A stretch of DNA of 64,000 nt from Malus domestica (GCF_042453785.1 NC_091672.1:4122001-4186000); one strand, 5' to 3'. Numbered from the stretch's first letter, positions 36,402-49,637 are shown. Numbers and translations: made by a program. Notes: a model not told the origin generated them from the letters alone.

Positions 36402-39400
36402 CTATCGCTTCTGTTCTCCCCACGTCTTACTCTCAAAAAATTCATTCAGCATTGATTCAATATTCTCCGGACGTAGCTTTATATACTTCCCCGGGTTTTT
36501 TCCGTTCTCGACCATAGGCCTGCAACACGATGCGCGTCAACGTTGATGCCAGAAATGCAGAAATTATGGATCTTTTTCAAAGGAAATGTTCAAAAATAGG
36601 AGAAAACTTACCCGAAACGTTTGATGAATGATCTGTAAGCAGGCAAGAGGATTTCAGCAACAGCTAGCCTTAAAGACTCTCGCAATTCGCTGTCAGGAAC
36701 TGTCCACTGAGATTGCCTTTGATGAAGCTCCTCAAACTGCGTGTTGAAGGTCTTGAACCGATCTTTCACCATTGCTCTTGAAAGTGAACTGCTATCACCA
36801 CCTGATGGATTTCCACCCTGAACGGTAAGACACTGCAGAATCTGCATCACAAAAATCAAATAAAGACACCAGAGCATGTGAGAACGATTTTCAAATAACA
36901 GGTATTCGAGCATTGTAACTTTTAGAGTAAAATTTTGACAATAGTTGAGCCCATTTACTACTGTTATAGCGGATAAAGATGTTGCCATACTTCAACACCT
37001 TCTAATGGTTTATTCGAAACATATGAATACCATAATCATCTATAATGTATTAAGAATACACAGATTAAAAAATAGTCAAGACCAGGAGGCCAGGGGAGTG
37101 GATCAAGGCCACATGATCAAGTGTCCCACGGAAAATATCGAAATGAATGGATATACTGTGAAATTTTCGAATAAAGGGTAAATTCAGGCTATTGATAAAA
37201 GGAAAACATGACCAACACAAACAAATCCCTTATACTCAATATCTAACAAGAATTCAAAACCAAGGAACAAGGCAGCATCAAAAGAAAACAGAAAGAATAT
37301 GGTGGAGGACTAGTACAAGCAAAGAATCAAAACCTTTGCCCAAGAAACCCTCTTATACTGATTTGCATGCTGCTGCACGATCCTTCGGTGTATCTGCACC
37401 CAGTCATCCCCCAACAAATCCTTTGCTTCTGACCTGTATATAATTACTTATCAGTTAATACAGTAGTAGCATGCAGATAGGATCAGTATCTTTTAAAGAG
37501 CAGAATAACTATAGAACAAACCTCCGCACGGATCTCACTATATAGTGAATGTTGTTCATGAGAAATAACTGAGTGAGTGCAGGATCTTTATACTGCTTAG
37601 ATTTTCCATCCAGGTTGTTCTGAAGAGCCTGCATAATCCTTGTAGTAACCTTTGATAACTGAGACTCTGGCTCACCTTCATCAAACTCTTGAAAAAGTTG
37701 CTTCAGTGTAGACTGATAACTGTGAACATTTTAAACAGTCATGCGGTGATGTTTGCACAGTTACTGTGAAAAAGTACCAGAAAACTAGAAAGAGAACCGA
37801 ACTTGGGATTGGGAGAAAAGGAAGATACAAAAAAGGCAAATGGCGTAGCTGATAGATATTTTAATTGATGTGGAAATTATTGCAATGATCTTGATAAATT
37901 AAGGGCATTCACATATAAGCCCTAGATAACATCACACTTTAGACAACACACACACTTCAAACTCAACACTTTAGAGAAAAACCCAACTTAGTTTGTAATA
38001 CCAAAATAACTTCGCAACTAAAAATCAATTACGCATGACAAGGGGATGGATGAAGGGCTTTTGTCTCCAATTGAGCTCTTAAAAAGTGTTTTTCTCTAAA
38101 ACTTATAGTTGTATGGGCGTTTTTTCCAGTTTACTAATAAATTAAACATTACCATCATAACCAGCCAACGTGGAGACAAACAATCCAAGTAACTAACAAT
38201 TCAACAAAGCAGAGAATTTACCAAAAGCAAGGTCAAACAAATTATACAGAGCAGATCGCCTTCAAAGACATTAGCAATCATGAATGCTTCAAAGTTACTA
38301 TATTTGCAATCTCCTCAGAGAAGGAACAAAATAGCAAGAATTAGAAAGCACAGGAATAACTACTTACTCGAAGAGAAACTTTACATAGTTTATCACGTAG
38401 CTTGTCAAAGGATGGACGGTTCCATCAAGAACAGCAGTTTTCGTGGCATCCTTTTCAACAGCTTCTTCAAAATCACCAAAAGTTTCCTGGGCTGTTTGAG
38501 CTAGACGCTTTGTCAAACTTAATGCAGATTCCCGCATTTCCATGCAAGCTTTACTTCCAAAAAGTAACTCAATCTGAAAAATAAGATCTAAGAATTATAT
38601 TTTAAGCCATTGATCGTTTCCTTAGAAGTATTAAACCAACATTTGATGTAACATATATAGATAAAGACGAGAACGAAACTAATATTTTGACCTTCTACTT
38701 TCGTTAAGAGTTATAGTTTCCTTGCAATATAAATTTCTGTAAGAACTCAGCTTGACATTATTACACTTACCCCCATGTTAATACTTTTCAACCTTTTGGC
38801 CTTCAATATACTCCAGCGATCATCTTATATAAGTAAACATATGATTTTGTGAATTCAAATGCTGTTTATTGATGAGTTCTAAGGTGTTGTCAGGCCTCAT
38901 TCAAACTTACACAAGCTCTGCCATGATTTAAGAAACCAATACTAAGGTCTTAACAAGGATTTATATCAGCAACATAGCATCATTTTCATCATTTTCACAT
39001 TCACATCGAAGCCAGCACTACAGTGAAGAGTGAGAAACTGCATGTTCTATCCCAAATTAGCAGCAATGGATGGACTTCAGAAACATCTTATGCATGTTGG
39101 TAAAGTGCTTTAACCAAAACGATCTTGTACATAAACTAATGACTGAGTGTGTGAGTATGTGTTTGTTATCCATCCAAAAAATTAATTGCCATGTCCATAT
39201 CTAACAGGATTTAAGTTTCTGCCATGAATCCCTACACAATATGTAGCAAGAAACCCTCAAACTGTTTAATCAATCAAGCGACTAACAATTTCAGAAATTT
39301 GTAATCATGGTCTAATTTTTATGCAATTACTAAAATTTCATTACCTCTGACTGAAGGTCCCTCATTATCTCATACATGTCTAAAAGAACAAATAACTTTT

Positions 39401-42319
39401 CAGGTGACCTCTTGCTTCTGGCAATAGCCTCCCCAAAACTGAGGAGCATAGCCACACTGTTTGCAGTAACTTCAGCAAAACATGGATCCTTAAGTGTCTC
39501 AGCACCTTCAAATATTTGATCACAGATTTTCTTTTCCCCGGAAAACAGCAGCTTCACCTGTTTTGAACAGTACAGCGGTACTGAAATAAATAAGGATAAC
39601 AGCCGTAGATAAAAAGCAACAGCAACCAACAAACAAGCCATTTACAACCAATTGAGCTAAAACTCATGAATCCTTACAGCAATTCGCATGTAATGTATCC
39701 AATTCCCAATCTTAGCCTCTAAAACCTCCCACTGCATTTTCTGGACATCATCTTTAGTAAGTCTCTCCACGCCTAGTTTTCTCAAGCTCTGCTCCAAAAC
39801 AGAAGCACGAGTGTCCCTATAAGAACATCTTTGTCAGTCTATGAATAATATGTAAAACGAAGATCAGAAAGATTCGAATTGATTCACTTACTCAACCAAG
39901 CCTTAAGTTCAAATAAGTGGGGTTGGCTACTGGAATCCTTTCTCTCCAGTTTTCCCTATCTATAGTCATATCCTTCGTTCCCTCTTTGGTATCTTATGTA
40001 GAAAGGAAAATGACCAAACAAAAATATATCTCAAACCTATTTAGAGAATAAATGTAAAAAGTGCAAAATCTCCACCATCATTTTTTTCTTTTTCTAGTAT
40101 TCTTTTCTCAAAGAAAAATGATTTAAATCATAATATCTGAAAACCAATAATCTGTATGCTGCTAGGAAGTACAATGGACTATTTCCATCTCATCAAGGTC
40201 AAAGCATGACCAGGCAAATGAATTCATGGCTTAGATGTAATTTAGGCCTGCATTATTTGGAAATTATAAGTACATCATTTTGTTACCTATTCATTTTAAT
40301 TCGTAAAAAATAACTCAACATCGGTCAGGAATTTGGTCAGCATCAAGCGGTCAGAAACCAATCTATAAAAATGCAACTATTTTGTAACTCTTTTAGATGA
40401 AAAGGGAGAAAAGGTGAGAGCAAGAGGAGCATTATGAAGAAACCTTTTGAGTATATTCCTCTTCCTAATGAATACACCTATTATTTAAAGATCTACTTTA
40501 ACTAAGAACAGAAATGATCACACATGACTGACAATGCAAGCAATGGTGCAACATAACATTAAACCACGCAAAGGAAATAAAGAATTCACCTGTAGGTCCT
40601 AAATAGCTGTTGTTGATGGCCAGCTAGAACCATTTGTTGGGCTAAATCATGCAGTAATGGCAGAACCCTTGGGGGAATAAGCGTTAGTGGTGTGTAAATG
40701 ACAGGTTTTAAACTTTTGTTTGGGTGTTCAGAACCCTTTCCACCAGCATCATTTTTCTGTCCAGCTGGATCTGGTCGTAGAGAGTCAGGGAGACAATCAA
40801 ATAGACGATCAGGCTCCACAGGCTTGCTGAAATACGAAAGAAAAAAACTTACTTGAGGGGCTATGACCTAGAGTTCATCAATTGTCAGTCCTGATATTGT
40901 ATTGTAGGATTGGCATGGTACAACAGGAAATATGGCATAACAAGAGAAACAGGAAACGACAAAAAAAAAGAAACATTGAGGTTTATTAACTAAAAGGTTG
41001 AATTTAACCAAACCAAATCTGTAACACTTGAACTCTAGGACAAGTAAAACGTCAAGATTTATCAACAAAAATAGAGCACCAAGAATCTTACATAATCATA
41101 GTTCTTATCATGTCTGTTGGCTTGACAAAGCTGTAGTAAAGTTAAAATCTTCTTAGTGATTTCAACTTCCTAACTACCATCATCATTTTTTCTTAATTAC
41201 TTTCTATTTTTTCATGTATTTGAGACAATGTTTCTGTACAAAATTCAAACTTCCAGATCAAAAATTACAGAGTGTCTTCCTCAACCGAGATGGAAAAAGA
41301 AAAATAAAAGAACAAAAATATAAAAGGCTTAATTAAATAAAGTGGAAATAGTAAACAAAAGTTCAATGCTTGCATGTCATGTTTAAAAGTTGACTGATAA
41401 TAAGTTGAAAGCAGGAAATGGTAACTGAAATTCCAAAAAGATGTTTTCTTGTAATTAAAGTGAACCTGTAATTTGTGAGGAGCTGTCTAAACTCATCTTC
41501 GAGCTTCGAGATGGCTTTCGAAAGCAAGTTATTGGCATGGTGAAGCACCCCATCACTGCTCTTAACATTTTTATGGCTACTAAAGAAATGAATGATGCTT
41601 CTCAGCTGATCAATTGCTTCCAAATAGCTTTCCAAATCCTCATGTGGCCCTCTCAGTATTTTAGCCTCTGCCTAAACCAACACCGCCACATTTTCCAATC
41701 AAATTATCCGCAGACGTCAACAAACAAGAACAAATTACAAAGTACATTGCATCAACAAATCGAAAAAGAGCTAATTAACCTTTCGTGTGAGGTCGAATTG
41801 CCCCAATATAACCTCTACAGCCTTCAATGTCTTATCAATGTTCTCATGCGCCCTCCGAATCGAATGAGTCCTAATCTACCATCCACAATTTTCACCAATT
41901 CGCAAAGAAACCCAAATCAAAATCCTGAATTTATGTCAATTAAATCTAAACATCTCATCAGCTCCATCTACATATACTTACATTATATGGAAAACAAAAA
42001 TATCAAACCAAAAGAGACATAAATTACACCAGACGAACGAAAGGCAGCGTTTGTAAACAAGTACATTTCCGAACCACGATGAAGAAGGTGACATTTTCCT
42101 CAGGTTTCTCGGGAAACAAGCGGAGAAATAAACAGAGAGAGAGAAAGCGAGGTGACTGACCTGAGTGGGACGCATGGCGGTTTCGAGGGCGGAGAGGCGG
42201 TGGTCGAAGGAGCCGAGAATGGCGACCATGTTGTCGGTGATGGTCTGGCTCTTGTGCAGCGCGTCTCTTATAGACGAAGCTCTCGCTTCGAGGGCCTCCA
42301 TTGCCTGCGGAACCCCCAT
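36402..42319 (-). CDS. EXO70A1: EXO70A1-type exocyst complex subunit
   Basis: Subunit of the exocyst, which tethers secretory vesicles to the plasma membrane; EXO70 binds phosphoinositides through its C-terminal end. Eleven coding exons: 42161-42319, 41780-41875, 41466-41671, 40590-40826, 39678-39816, 39345-39557, 38368-38573, 37522-37719, 37334-37433, 36612-36841, 36402-36519. All junctions are GT-AG and the phases fit, giving 634 codons (633 aa), close to the 638 aa of the Arabidopsis protein. Landmarks are LHKSQTITDNMVAILGSFDH (21-40), EPDRLFD, GNWIHYMRIAV, RSKRSPEKLFVLLDMYEIM, and near the end QSQWTVPDSELRESLRLA. The start at 42319 gives the family's usual N-terminus; an in-frame ATG at 42352 would add 11 residues. 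No lesion is seen. A truncated duplicate is at 15063-15309. Confidence 0.96.
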
Positions 42320-42604
42320 CTTTCCAAATTTTCTCGCCGGATTTTCCCTCACTTTCTCAGTGACTGTTTGGCAAGCGAGAAAATGCGAAAAGTGCGATTA
42401 AATTTCAGAGCACGGGTTTGTTGTGACGGAGACATCCGATGAGAAAGACGTTGCGTAATAAGTTGTTCATTTTCTTTTCGTCCGTCGTCGAAATGCGGAG
42501 GGAAACGAACGAACGCGGTTATATGAGAACGAAACAGGATCGTCGTGTCAGTGGAGGGCTCTATATATGTGGGACCCAATTCGTTCGGCCGTGGCTTTCT
42601 GGAT
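42320..42604 (-). promoter_or_regulatory. Probable EXO70A1 promoter and 5' UTR
   Basis: A minus-strand TATATA run at 42561-42567 lies about 240 bp before the ATG. The region is GC-richer than its surroundings. The TATA assignment is tentative. Confidence 0.4.
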
Positions 42605-42788
42605 AATAGGAAAGGATCCCCTCCATCGAATCTATCAATCTGGATCCTTGAAATTTAATCCAACGGTTAAATTTATTATAACTTTAAAGGAACCCATATT
42701 TTTAGTCATTGATTTAAATTTTAAAAGCCCAGAATGGTGGATTTGGTAAATTTGATGGAAGAGATCCGAAGAGGATTCATTTCCTTTC
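42605..42788. repeat. Family B palindromic MITE
   Basis: AAAGGATCCCCTCC at one end and GAAGAGGATTCATTTCCTTT at the other; centre AATTTAATCCAACGGTTAAA. It lies directly upstream of the presumed EXO70A1 promoter. Confidence 0.75.
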
Positions 42789-42961
42789 TAATAAATTGTG
42801 CGGGTACTTTGGCAGCTAGTTTAGTAGTATATATCTTTACTTGTAGGTGTGAAAAGATATGTTTGAATTTCGTTGGTACCAAATTAATATGACAAAATCT
42901 TTGTGTGGTTTATCCTAATCTCTTCACGACTTAGTGTAAATACTTGTTGTATTAAAACAAA

Positions 42962-43107
42962 GGGGTGTGATATCCACACACCCCTTTTTACTTCTCTCAT
43001 ATATTTTTAATTTTCAACCGTCGGATCAGAATAACTAAAGAAAATCAAATGACAGAAATTAACAAGGGATGTAGGAGAAATAAAAAAATGTGTGGATAGC
43101 ACACCCC
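42962..43107. repeat. MITE, Mutator-type, GGGGTGTG ends
   Basis: Same family as 3110-3257: GGGGTGTGATATCCACACAC start and CACACCCC end. Perfect 9-bp target duplication TAAAACAAA at 42953-42961 and 43108-43116. Confidence 0.9.
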
Positions 43108-43116
43108 TAAAACAAA

Positions 43117-44055
43117 TAGTGTGGCTTTCTTTTCTTTTAATAAATATATTTGTGTACCAACCAGCTATATGTTTTGAATTCTCACAACTTAGATGCACAT
43201 GTTGATGTTGGATGGTGCTGAAGTGGTGATTGGCATAAATTTGGCGTTTTTGTTGAAGAATGTAAAGTCCAACAACGAAAACTTGTTACAGTTCATTTTG
43301 CATAATTTCACCACTAATTGTATGGAGACATTTCTGTATAAAACTCCAATACTCTGAGCATCTTCAGCTGGCTCGTAGCTGAAATTTTAAGAGGATTTAA
43401 AAATAAAAAAAACCTTAACGAAAAGTCTAAAAAAAATTTTAGTTTTAATAAAAAATAACAAATAAAGGTGCAGTGAATAGTACCAAAGAAAGATAAAAAT
43501 GTAATTTTTTATTAAAAATAAACAGTACCGAAAATATTTTGTTAAAACTTCCTATTAAATTTATTTTCGATCACACTCCCCATTTCACGCCTAGGATAAC
43601 AAATCCTCTGGTAACGGATAACATCGATATGATATGATTTAGCAACTTTCGATACCAAGTGAATAAAGTCAATAGACCAACAAAAAGCCTTAGCATCGTG
43701 CTTTCAAAAGTCACTTTTTCTAGCCTCTCACATGGGTTGGGTTTATTGATGCCACTTATCAATTTTAAGAATAAAAGGGTTGTATTAGGGAAAATCGAAC
43801 TCTTAACCTTTCTTGTTGAGTTACTCTTAACCCATTACAGAACACACAATTTACGATTAGAATAAATTTTTGTGCACAATCTTATGTGTGCTCCTACCTA
43901 TGCATGTGTTTGGGTGTTGAGCGATTAAATCTTCTGAACTCATTTTATATGTCCATTTTTGTGAGCTTTATCATTGATTAATATTATGTGAGGTCTATCA
44001 TTGATTAACATATGTTAAGTTATGTCGCAAAGTCAAAGAAAAGTAACTAAGTTTT
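43117..44055. other. Intergenic, AT-rich
   Basis: Contains an A/T-rich remnant of the AGGAAAACT MITE family at about 43372-43560 (GTGAATAGTACC and AACAGTACCG motifs). No gene is seen. Confidence 0.55.
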
Positions 44056-44059
44056 TATT

Positions 44060-44860
44060 TAGGTTTTTTATATTAGTACCTCACAAAATGTTGAATGCAC
44101 CCCATATTAAAATTTAATATTAAATAACTTATTTATTCTATTATGCAATGGCAATTTTGACCTTATTAGGTTAAAAAACATTAAAAAGTTCTATATACAC
44201 CCCAAATCATTTTTAACGTATTATTTATCTTCTTCAACTATCAAAACCCCTCCAACCCTCCATTGTTGAACAAAATCCTAACCAATAAAACTACAAATAT
44301 GTTGATTGAGAAAAATTATTTTTGACGAATGAAACACAAAATCGATATTTCGAAAGCTTCACATGAGGTAAAGCTTCATATTATTTATTGTTTTAGTGAC
44401 TTTAACGATATCGATAATTATTTAATCTTGCTTTTGATGCATTATTCAAGCTTCTATGTTCGTATTCATATTTTAGGGATCACAGAGATTACATGAAGAA
44501 TTAAACATCTAAAATTACCATCAAATATTAAAAACAAACAACATGGGTTTTAATGATGGAATTGAAAACAACCCACATATGCTTTAAATCTCAGGCGGCA
44601 TCTTTTGTCAAAATTTTAGTCAGCGTTATTTGTCCAAATTAAAAGCTTTACAAGATTTGAGAAACGTTGGTGTCTAGAAAATATGGGGTGCATATAGAAA
44701 ATGTAAGGTGTATATTAAGAATATGGGGTATGAAGGTATTATGGGGAAGTATGTGGGGTGTATTAAGATAATTTTTAATTGAAAAAATAAATGTGAGGTG
44801 TATTAAATTTGTGGGATTTATTGAACAATTTGTGGGGAGTTAATATAATAAGCCTTTATT
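44060..44860. repeat. Possible 0.8-kb inverted-repeat transposon
   Basis: The left end (TTTATATTAGTACCTCACAA followed by TGTTGAATGCACCCC) resembles the complement of the right end (GGGATTTATTGAACAA followed by TTGTGGGGAGTTAATATAAT). GGTGTATTAA repeats lie between. No target duplication was established and no transposase is present. Confidence 0.45.
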
Positions 44861-45145
44861 TATTCAGCAAAATCAAACCTTACAAAGTGAAGGGAAAAAA
44901 AAACACACAAGTTATTGGTATCTTACATTTCTTCTGCACAAAACTCAAGTTAATTAAACTTCCATTCTTCTTCGATGAACAAGACAAAATACCACAGTTA
45001 GAGAAAGGTCACAAAAGCTCAATAAGTCCAGTCTCGAGGCAAACCAGCATTGGAACAAACGCTTTTGATGGCTTTAATCTCCTCCCTATTTCTTAAACCT
45101 ACAACAAAACATATAATCAATAACTGAATCATGATATTTGGATGA

Positions 45146-45304
45146 AGAGAAATGCTAAGGGGGCCTCTAAAAAGTAGAACACTTTATGAACTTTCTTTAA
45201 CGTCAGTTTTTACGTTAGCAATATAAAATATTGAGCTAAAAACATGAGATGACAGAGAATTCATGAAGACTCGGACTTTTGAGAGAATCCCTTAGCATTT
45301 CTCT
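45146..45304. repeat. MITE with AGAGAAATGCTAAGGG ends
   Basis: 159 bp with perfect 16-bp terminal inverted repeats AGAGAAATGCTAAGGG/CCCTTAGCATTTCTCT. TGA flanks both sides (45143-45145, 45305-45307), a 3-bp duplication of the Harbinger type at most. Confidence 0.75.
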
Positions 45305-45947
45305 TGAAAGGATAAAATTCTTGTTTGCAAACATGACAACGTGCATGCTACCATTAACTGCCTTGAATGTATAGACGACTGATAGTCGTATTCTATGGTA
45401 AGTGATTTTCACACCGTCTCTTTTTAAACATGTTTCTTCTTCCTTCTTATTATTTTAATTTTCTTTGATTTATTCAATATATTTAACGTCAATCTTTCTC
45501 AACTAAAAACAAATTGCTAAAAAACTTAATTGAAAACACGTAGCTCAAAGAAGGCATATGTCTTCTTCTTACAATTTGTGTAAAATGCACGCACTGTTTC
45601 ATATATCGACACAAAACACTTTGCAGACAGCAATGAAGTAACATATTTAGACGAGATACCAGAAGTTAAACAAAAGTTACACGAAACAGAAACTAACAAA
45701 TGGATCAACACACAAACAAATATCATGTCTTCAAACACAGAAAAGATGCAGGCCAGAACATGAAACGGGAACGCTAAGATGGTTGTGCACAAACCTATGA
45801 GACATTGTAAAGTGTTTTAATTTTTTAACATAACATTGCGTACTTGGTTTAATACCACTAATCACTAGACGCCCCGTTTCATCTAACATATAAAACAAAA
45901 CAAAACCATACTTTGCCTAGGACAAAAAAAGACTTGGAAGGAATTAA
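45305..45947. other. Intergenic, 3' of the WLPSD gene
   Basis: AT-rich; probably contains the 3' UTR and terminator of the gene at 45948-46987. Nothing else seen. Confidence 0.5.
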
Positions 45948-46987
45948 TTACTGACCCTGCTTCCCTTTGACCTCCGGATTACTGGCGGTGGCGGTGGCGG
46001 TGGTTGTGGAATGCAAAACCCTGGGATGAAACACGCCTGTGCCTCCACAAACCCTCCCAAAACGACCCATTGATCCATTCCCTCTACCCTGGAATGGCAA
46101 AACACGGTTTTGCTGTCTCTTCTGAATCCCATTTCTGGTTTCCAAAAAGCTACCAACCTGCCCAAATATTACAAGTATATTTACACTAATGTGGAAATAA
46201 ATTTAGAGAACTTTAATGAAATGTTCTCGGTACTGTTTATTTTACTGAAAAATCATATTTTTACAATAAAAAGTCAATCCTTGTACTATTCACTTTACCT
46301 TTTATTTTGTCTTCATCGTTAAAACTCAAAGTTTTCAAATCATTTTCATTAGTTTTCCTATAAATTTAATTGCAATCTCACCATTTTCGATGTTCAAACT
46401 TAGAGATCGCTCTAAATCGTAGTATTAAATAACAATACTTTTATTTATTAAAGTAAGCAAAACATTTGAATACAGACTTAAGGGCAAAAAAATCCGGTTC
46501 AGTTTTATGGTCCTGTATTTACCTGAAGTTGAGCCGGGTTCATAAACTGATAGTGGTAATGGAGGTGTTGAGTCCCGTACCCATGAAAAATAGGACCTTT
46601 TTGTACAAAACCATGGCTGTCGCCGAGATTAAAGTACCTCTGGGTCAAATAATCAAGCTGGGTGGACCGGACCGCCGGTCTGACCCGGTGCAAACTCTGT
46701 AAAAATACAAAACACCCCATGTTAGACATTCATGCAAAGCAAAGGGTGTAATGGAAATCAAGCTGTGTGTGTGAGTCAGGAGAGAGAGAGACCTGAAGAT
46801 TTGAAAGGCTTGGACTTTGGTATTGTTTGAGGAGAGAGAGAGAAGCCAACTGCCGAGCGAGGTTGTCCGTGGTATTAGAGAAATGGTGACGGCTAAGTGT
46901 GGAGGTTGAAGAAGCTGCTTCGTTGAAAAAAATATCAGATGGAAGCCACAGTTCACCGTCGTCGGGATTTGGTGGAAACCCAGCCAT
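45948..46987 (-). CDS. Conserved plant protein of unknown function (WLPSD motif)
   Basis: Three coding exons: 46793-46987, 46523-46696, 45948-46157, all GT-AG and phase 0, giving 192 aa. It opens MAGFPPNPDDGELWLPSDIF, an acidic start with a WLPSD motif, then a short helical stretch (NLARQLASLSLLKQ), and a basic, Gly/Arg-rich C-terminal part (FLETRNGIQKRQQNR, FQGRGNGSMGRFGR, GTGVFHPRV). I recall similar short uncharacterised proteins in many flowering plants; no function is known to me. The pattern of acidic N-terminus and basic GR-rich C-terminus suggests a nuclear or nucleic-acid-linked protein, which is inference. An upstream in-frame ATG would add MLK. The last exon might instead be spliced near 45955 to a further exon. 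Confidence 0.72.
46200..46365. repeat. MITE of the AGGAAAACT family, in an intron
   Basis: Reverse-oriented relative of 14391-14545: AGAACTTTAATGAAATGTTC at the left, CATTAGTTTTCCTATAAA at the right. It lies within the intron between exons 2 and 3 of the WLPSD gene. Confidence 0.65.
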
Positions 46988-47239
46988 TTTTAGCATAAAC
47001 CCAGCAAACTTCACACACCCAACAAACAAAAAATGAAAATTTCTCCTTGCAAATATGCAAACACTGAAGAAAAAATCCAACAAAAACAGAGAGAAAAAAA
47101 CATAGAAATATCAAGAGGGTGGATTTTAAAGGTCTAAAAGCGGCACTGCGATATGGACAAAAGTTAATTTTAAAACGACGTTACATCTCTCTCTCTCTCT
47201 CTCTCTCTAAAGAAGAAAGAAAATGGGTCTGTGTGTTAC
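46988..47239. other. 5' region of the WLPSD gene, with (TC)n
   Basis: Probable 5' UTR and promoter. A TC dinucleotide run at 47186-47208 on the plus strand (GA on the transcribed strand) is a microsatellite of the kind often found in plant 5' regions. Confidence 0.55.
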
Positions 47240-47466
47240 GGCCTGTTTGGTTCCCAAGAAAAACGAGTTTTTGGAAACTAATTAATGAGGCACTGAGCAA
47301 TTTTCAGTTCCAACTTCCAAGGCTTCAATGGAACTAAGAAAATTTTGAAAACACCCCAGCCCAGAATTTATTTACAATGTCGTGAAAACACGCGAGTTTC
47401 GAAAATTTCCTTACAAAATTAATTTAAAACCTTACATAGGAAATTAAAGTGGTACCAAACAAGCCC
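47240..47466. repeat. hAT-like MITE, GGCCTGTTTGG ends
   Basis: GGCCTGTTTGGTTCCC at the left and the complement of GGTACCAAACAAGCCC at the right. GCCTGTTTGG-type ends are widespread in plant hAT-derived MITEs. Target duplication unclear. Confidence 0.6.
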
Positions 47467-49637
47467 TAGTTGTATCACTTTGAAAATGAATGACATGGAA
47501 CGGGTTTACCATCACTATTCACCATTACCATCGCGTCCCAATCATTGATATTCTGTAGTATTTTCTTACGTATTAATACATTATTAGACCGAAACGCAAC
47601 GGTTGCAATAACTTGTTGTATTTAAGTTATTCTCCTCTGTTTTAGGTATTAGGCCCTCACGACCACTCTCTGAACGCCAACATCACATGATTAGGTAAAA
47701 GCAGAAATTGCTGATGGATTTGCAACTGTAGAAATCCAACATCTGTCTTATGGACACGTGGCGGTTAAATGAGGATCAGGGTGATGAAAGATGTACGCGG
47801 GTGGTGTGGGAGAGGTAACGCGGGAATGTCTGATACGTTTTGCAGGCACCAAATCAACGGAACGGATTTTATCGGCCACCACTTTGATGATACTCGTCCT
47901 TTTTGCACACAAAGGATGGGCTACGGTGTGGGTCTATTCAAATAAGTAAACATGCACCTCTTCTTTTTGTTTTGGGTTATTGGTCGGGCTCAAAACTCAC
48001 TCGTTTGGGCCCATTGTTAAGGAGCGGGTACTCCCTCGTCAGAAGGCTAGGTTCGAGGGACAACAAGCTGGATGGGTCCGTGGTCCGTGGCCGCACGCCA
48101 AGGTGCACCTATGTAGGTCTTGGCTCTAAGAACTTGTTTGGCAGCTCGTATAAAGATTGCATATGATTAATTATGCTGACTTGGTTGTTTGGTGCAGTTA
48201 TGTATTAATCATGCCTAACCATTTGTGTGCGATTCACATCCGCTTAGTTATACTTCTCAAATTAAATGTATAATTCAATACAGTTTGATGTACCAAGTTC
48301 TTGTCCGTTATTTTGATGGTCCCCTTGCTCAAGGTGGCCAATTCTATATCAGTTTCAAGTTTGACATCATTCAATTATAATGAAAGTTTGAAGTAACACC
48401 TCTTTGTTTGAAAGCCAAGAATGAATTTTTACCTTTATCATGTTAATTGAGAATTCGAGGTTATGCGATGAAAGTGCATGTCACGAAGAATTTGCAACGA
48501 GTTTTGGTGAACTTTTGGGTATTAAGATGAATTTTGGGCATCAAAGTCCCCATGATCGCCTTAGTGTCTCAACATCTCGACTGCGTTTGCTGTCAAATGC
48601 AAGAGTCGAGCGTTCAGTTCAAGTATGAATGTCCTAAATGTTGAATTTTAAGACTAAAATGTTATGTATATTTTACGAAGTAAATTTAATGAATGAGAAA
48701 GGAAAAAATAAAAATGTAAATAAATTGAGATTTGATAATAACACTCTGTTGATAACACACATATTTGGATAACTCTCCATTCAAGTGCTAATAATTATTT
48801 TTAATTGCGTTGATGGATAGTTTTTTGAGTTCAAATTGCGATATTCATCATTATTTTTAATTGCATTGAAAATAACACTCACACTTTACATCATAATTTT
48901 CAAAAACTCGTAACAAGCTCCAAGCTCCAAATAACAATCTTTTAACTTGAAGATCCAAAATTTTCTTTTATTTACTTTTGAGACAATTTTTTTAATTGGA
49001 CTTTTGAATTTATTTTATTTTTATATTAAATTTTATTAAATGCTTTTTTTTTATTTTTTTTACTAAACGCTTTCAAAGTATTTTTCATACTCATAACGCT
49101 TTTAAAATACAGTTTATTAATGCGCTTTATTTTATTGTCAACAATTCTCGGATCACATAATCCGTTTTTTAATAAAGCACATCTCAAACAACGAAGCAAA
49201 TGATAAAAACCCATAATTATACAAGCCCTAGAAAGTTTCTAGTAGAAACTGAGGAGCCCCTCCATTACTACTAATAACCTAATTCTAATTGGGATGGGAA
49301 ACTAATCCAATCCATGGAATTACAAAAAACCCAAACCCAGTTCCTCTTCCCAAACACCAAATAGGAAACATCTTTCCTATCCAGGCAGCTACATATCAGT
49401 TTCAATTCCACCTTCCAAAACCCTAAATTGCACATTCACCCCCAAAATCTCACCTCCAATTTCCTAAAACGACATCGTTCTCAAACACTTTCGTAACCCC
49501 ATACGACCATATCCACAAAATATTCACACCTTAAATTATGTCATAGTCAGGTATACCTTCCTTATCGTATACCAAACCGCATACTATCAATCTCGCTATC
49601 ACCAACCAATTAAAAACCCCAGAAGGAAGTGACCTTT
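47467..49637. other. Intergenic, no gene seen
   Basis: 2.2 kb between two minus-strand genes. Open frames at 47903-48166 and 48440-48628 are short, show no domain and no homologue I know, and are probably chance. A partial GTTTGG-flanked repeat may lie at 48130-48200. Confidence 0.55.

Larger units (their letters stand above)
26057..36652. repeat. Segmental duplication, copy B
   Basis: Direct repeat of copy A (1733-15309). It ends at AGGCAAGAGGAT within EXO70 exon 10, but here EXO70 continues intact. Insertions found only in this copy are two MITEs, a Helitron, a 2.2-kb repeat cluster upstream of the promoter and a solo LTR. Confidence 0.88.

Noticed and set aside
36608..36988. A stand-alone short gene with an EXO70-like end
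   Set aside because: It is EXO70A1 exon 10 (36612-36841) read through its acceptor into the intron.
46730..47083. A longer N-terminus for the WLPSD protein
   Set aside because: The extra residues before MAGFPP are hydrophobic AT-rich translation without conservation; the start at 46987 (or MLK just upstream) fits better.
47903..48628. Two open frames between the WLPSD and DUF7138-like genes
   Set aside because: Short, no domain, no splice logic and no homologue known to me.
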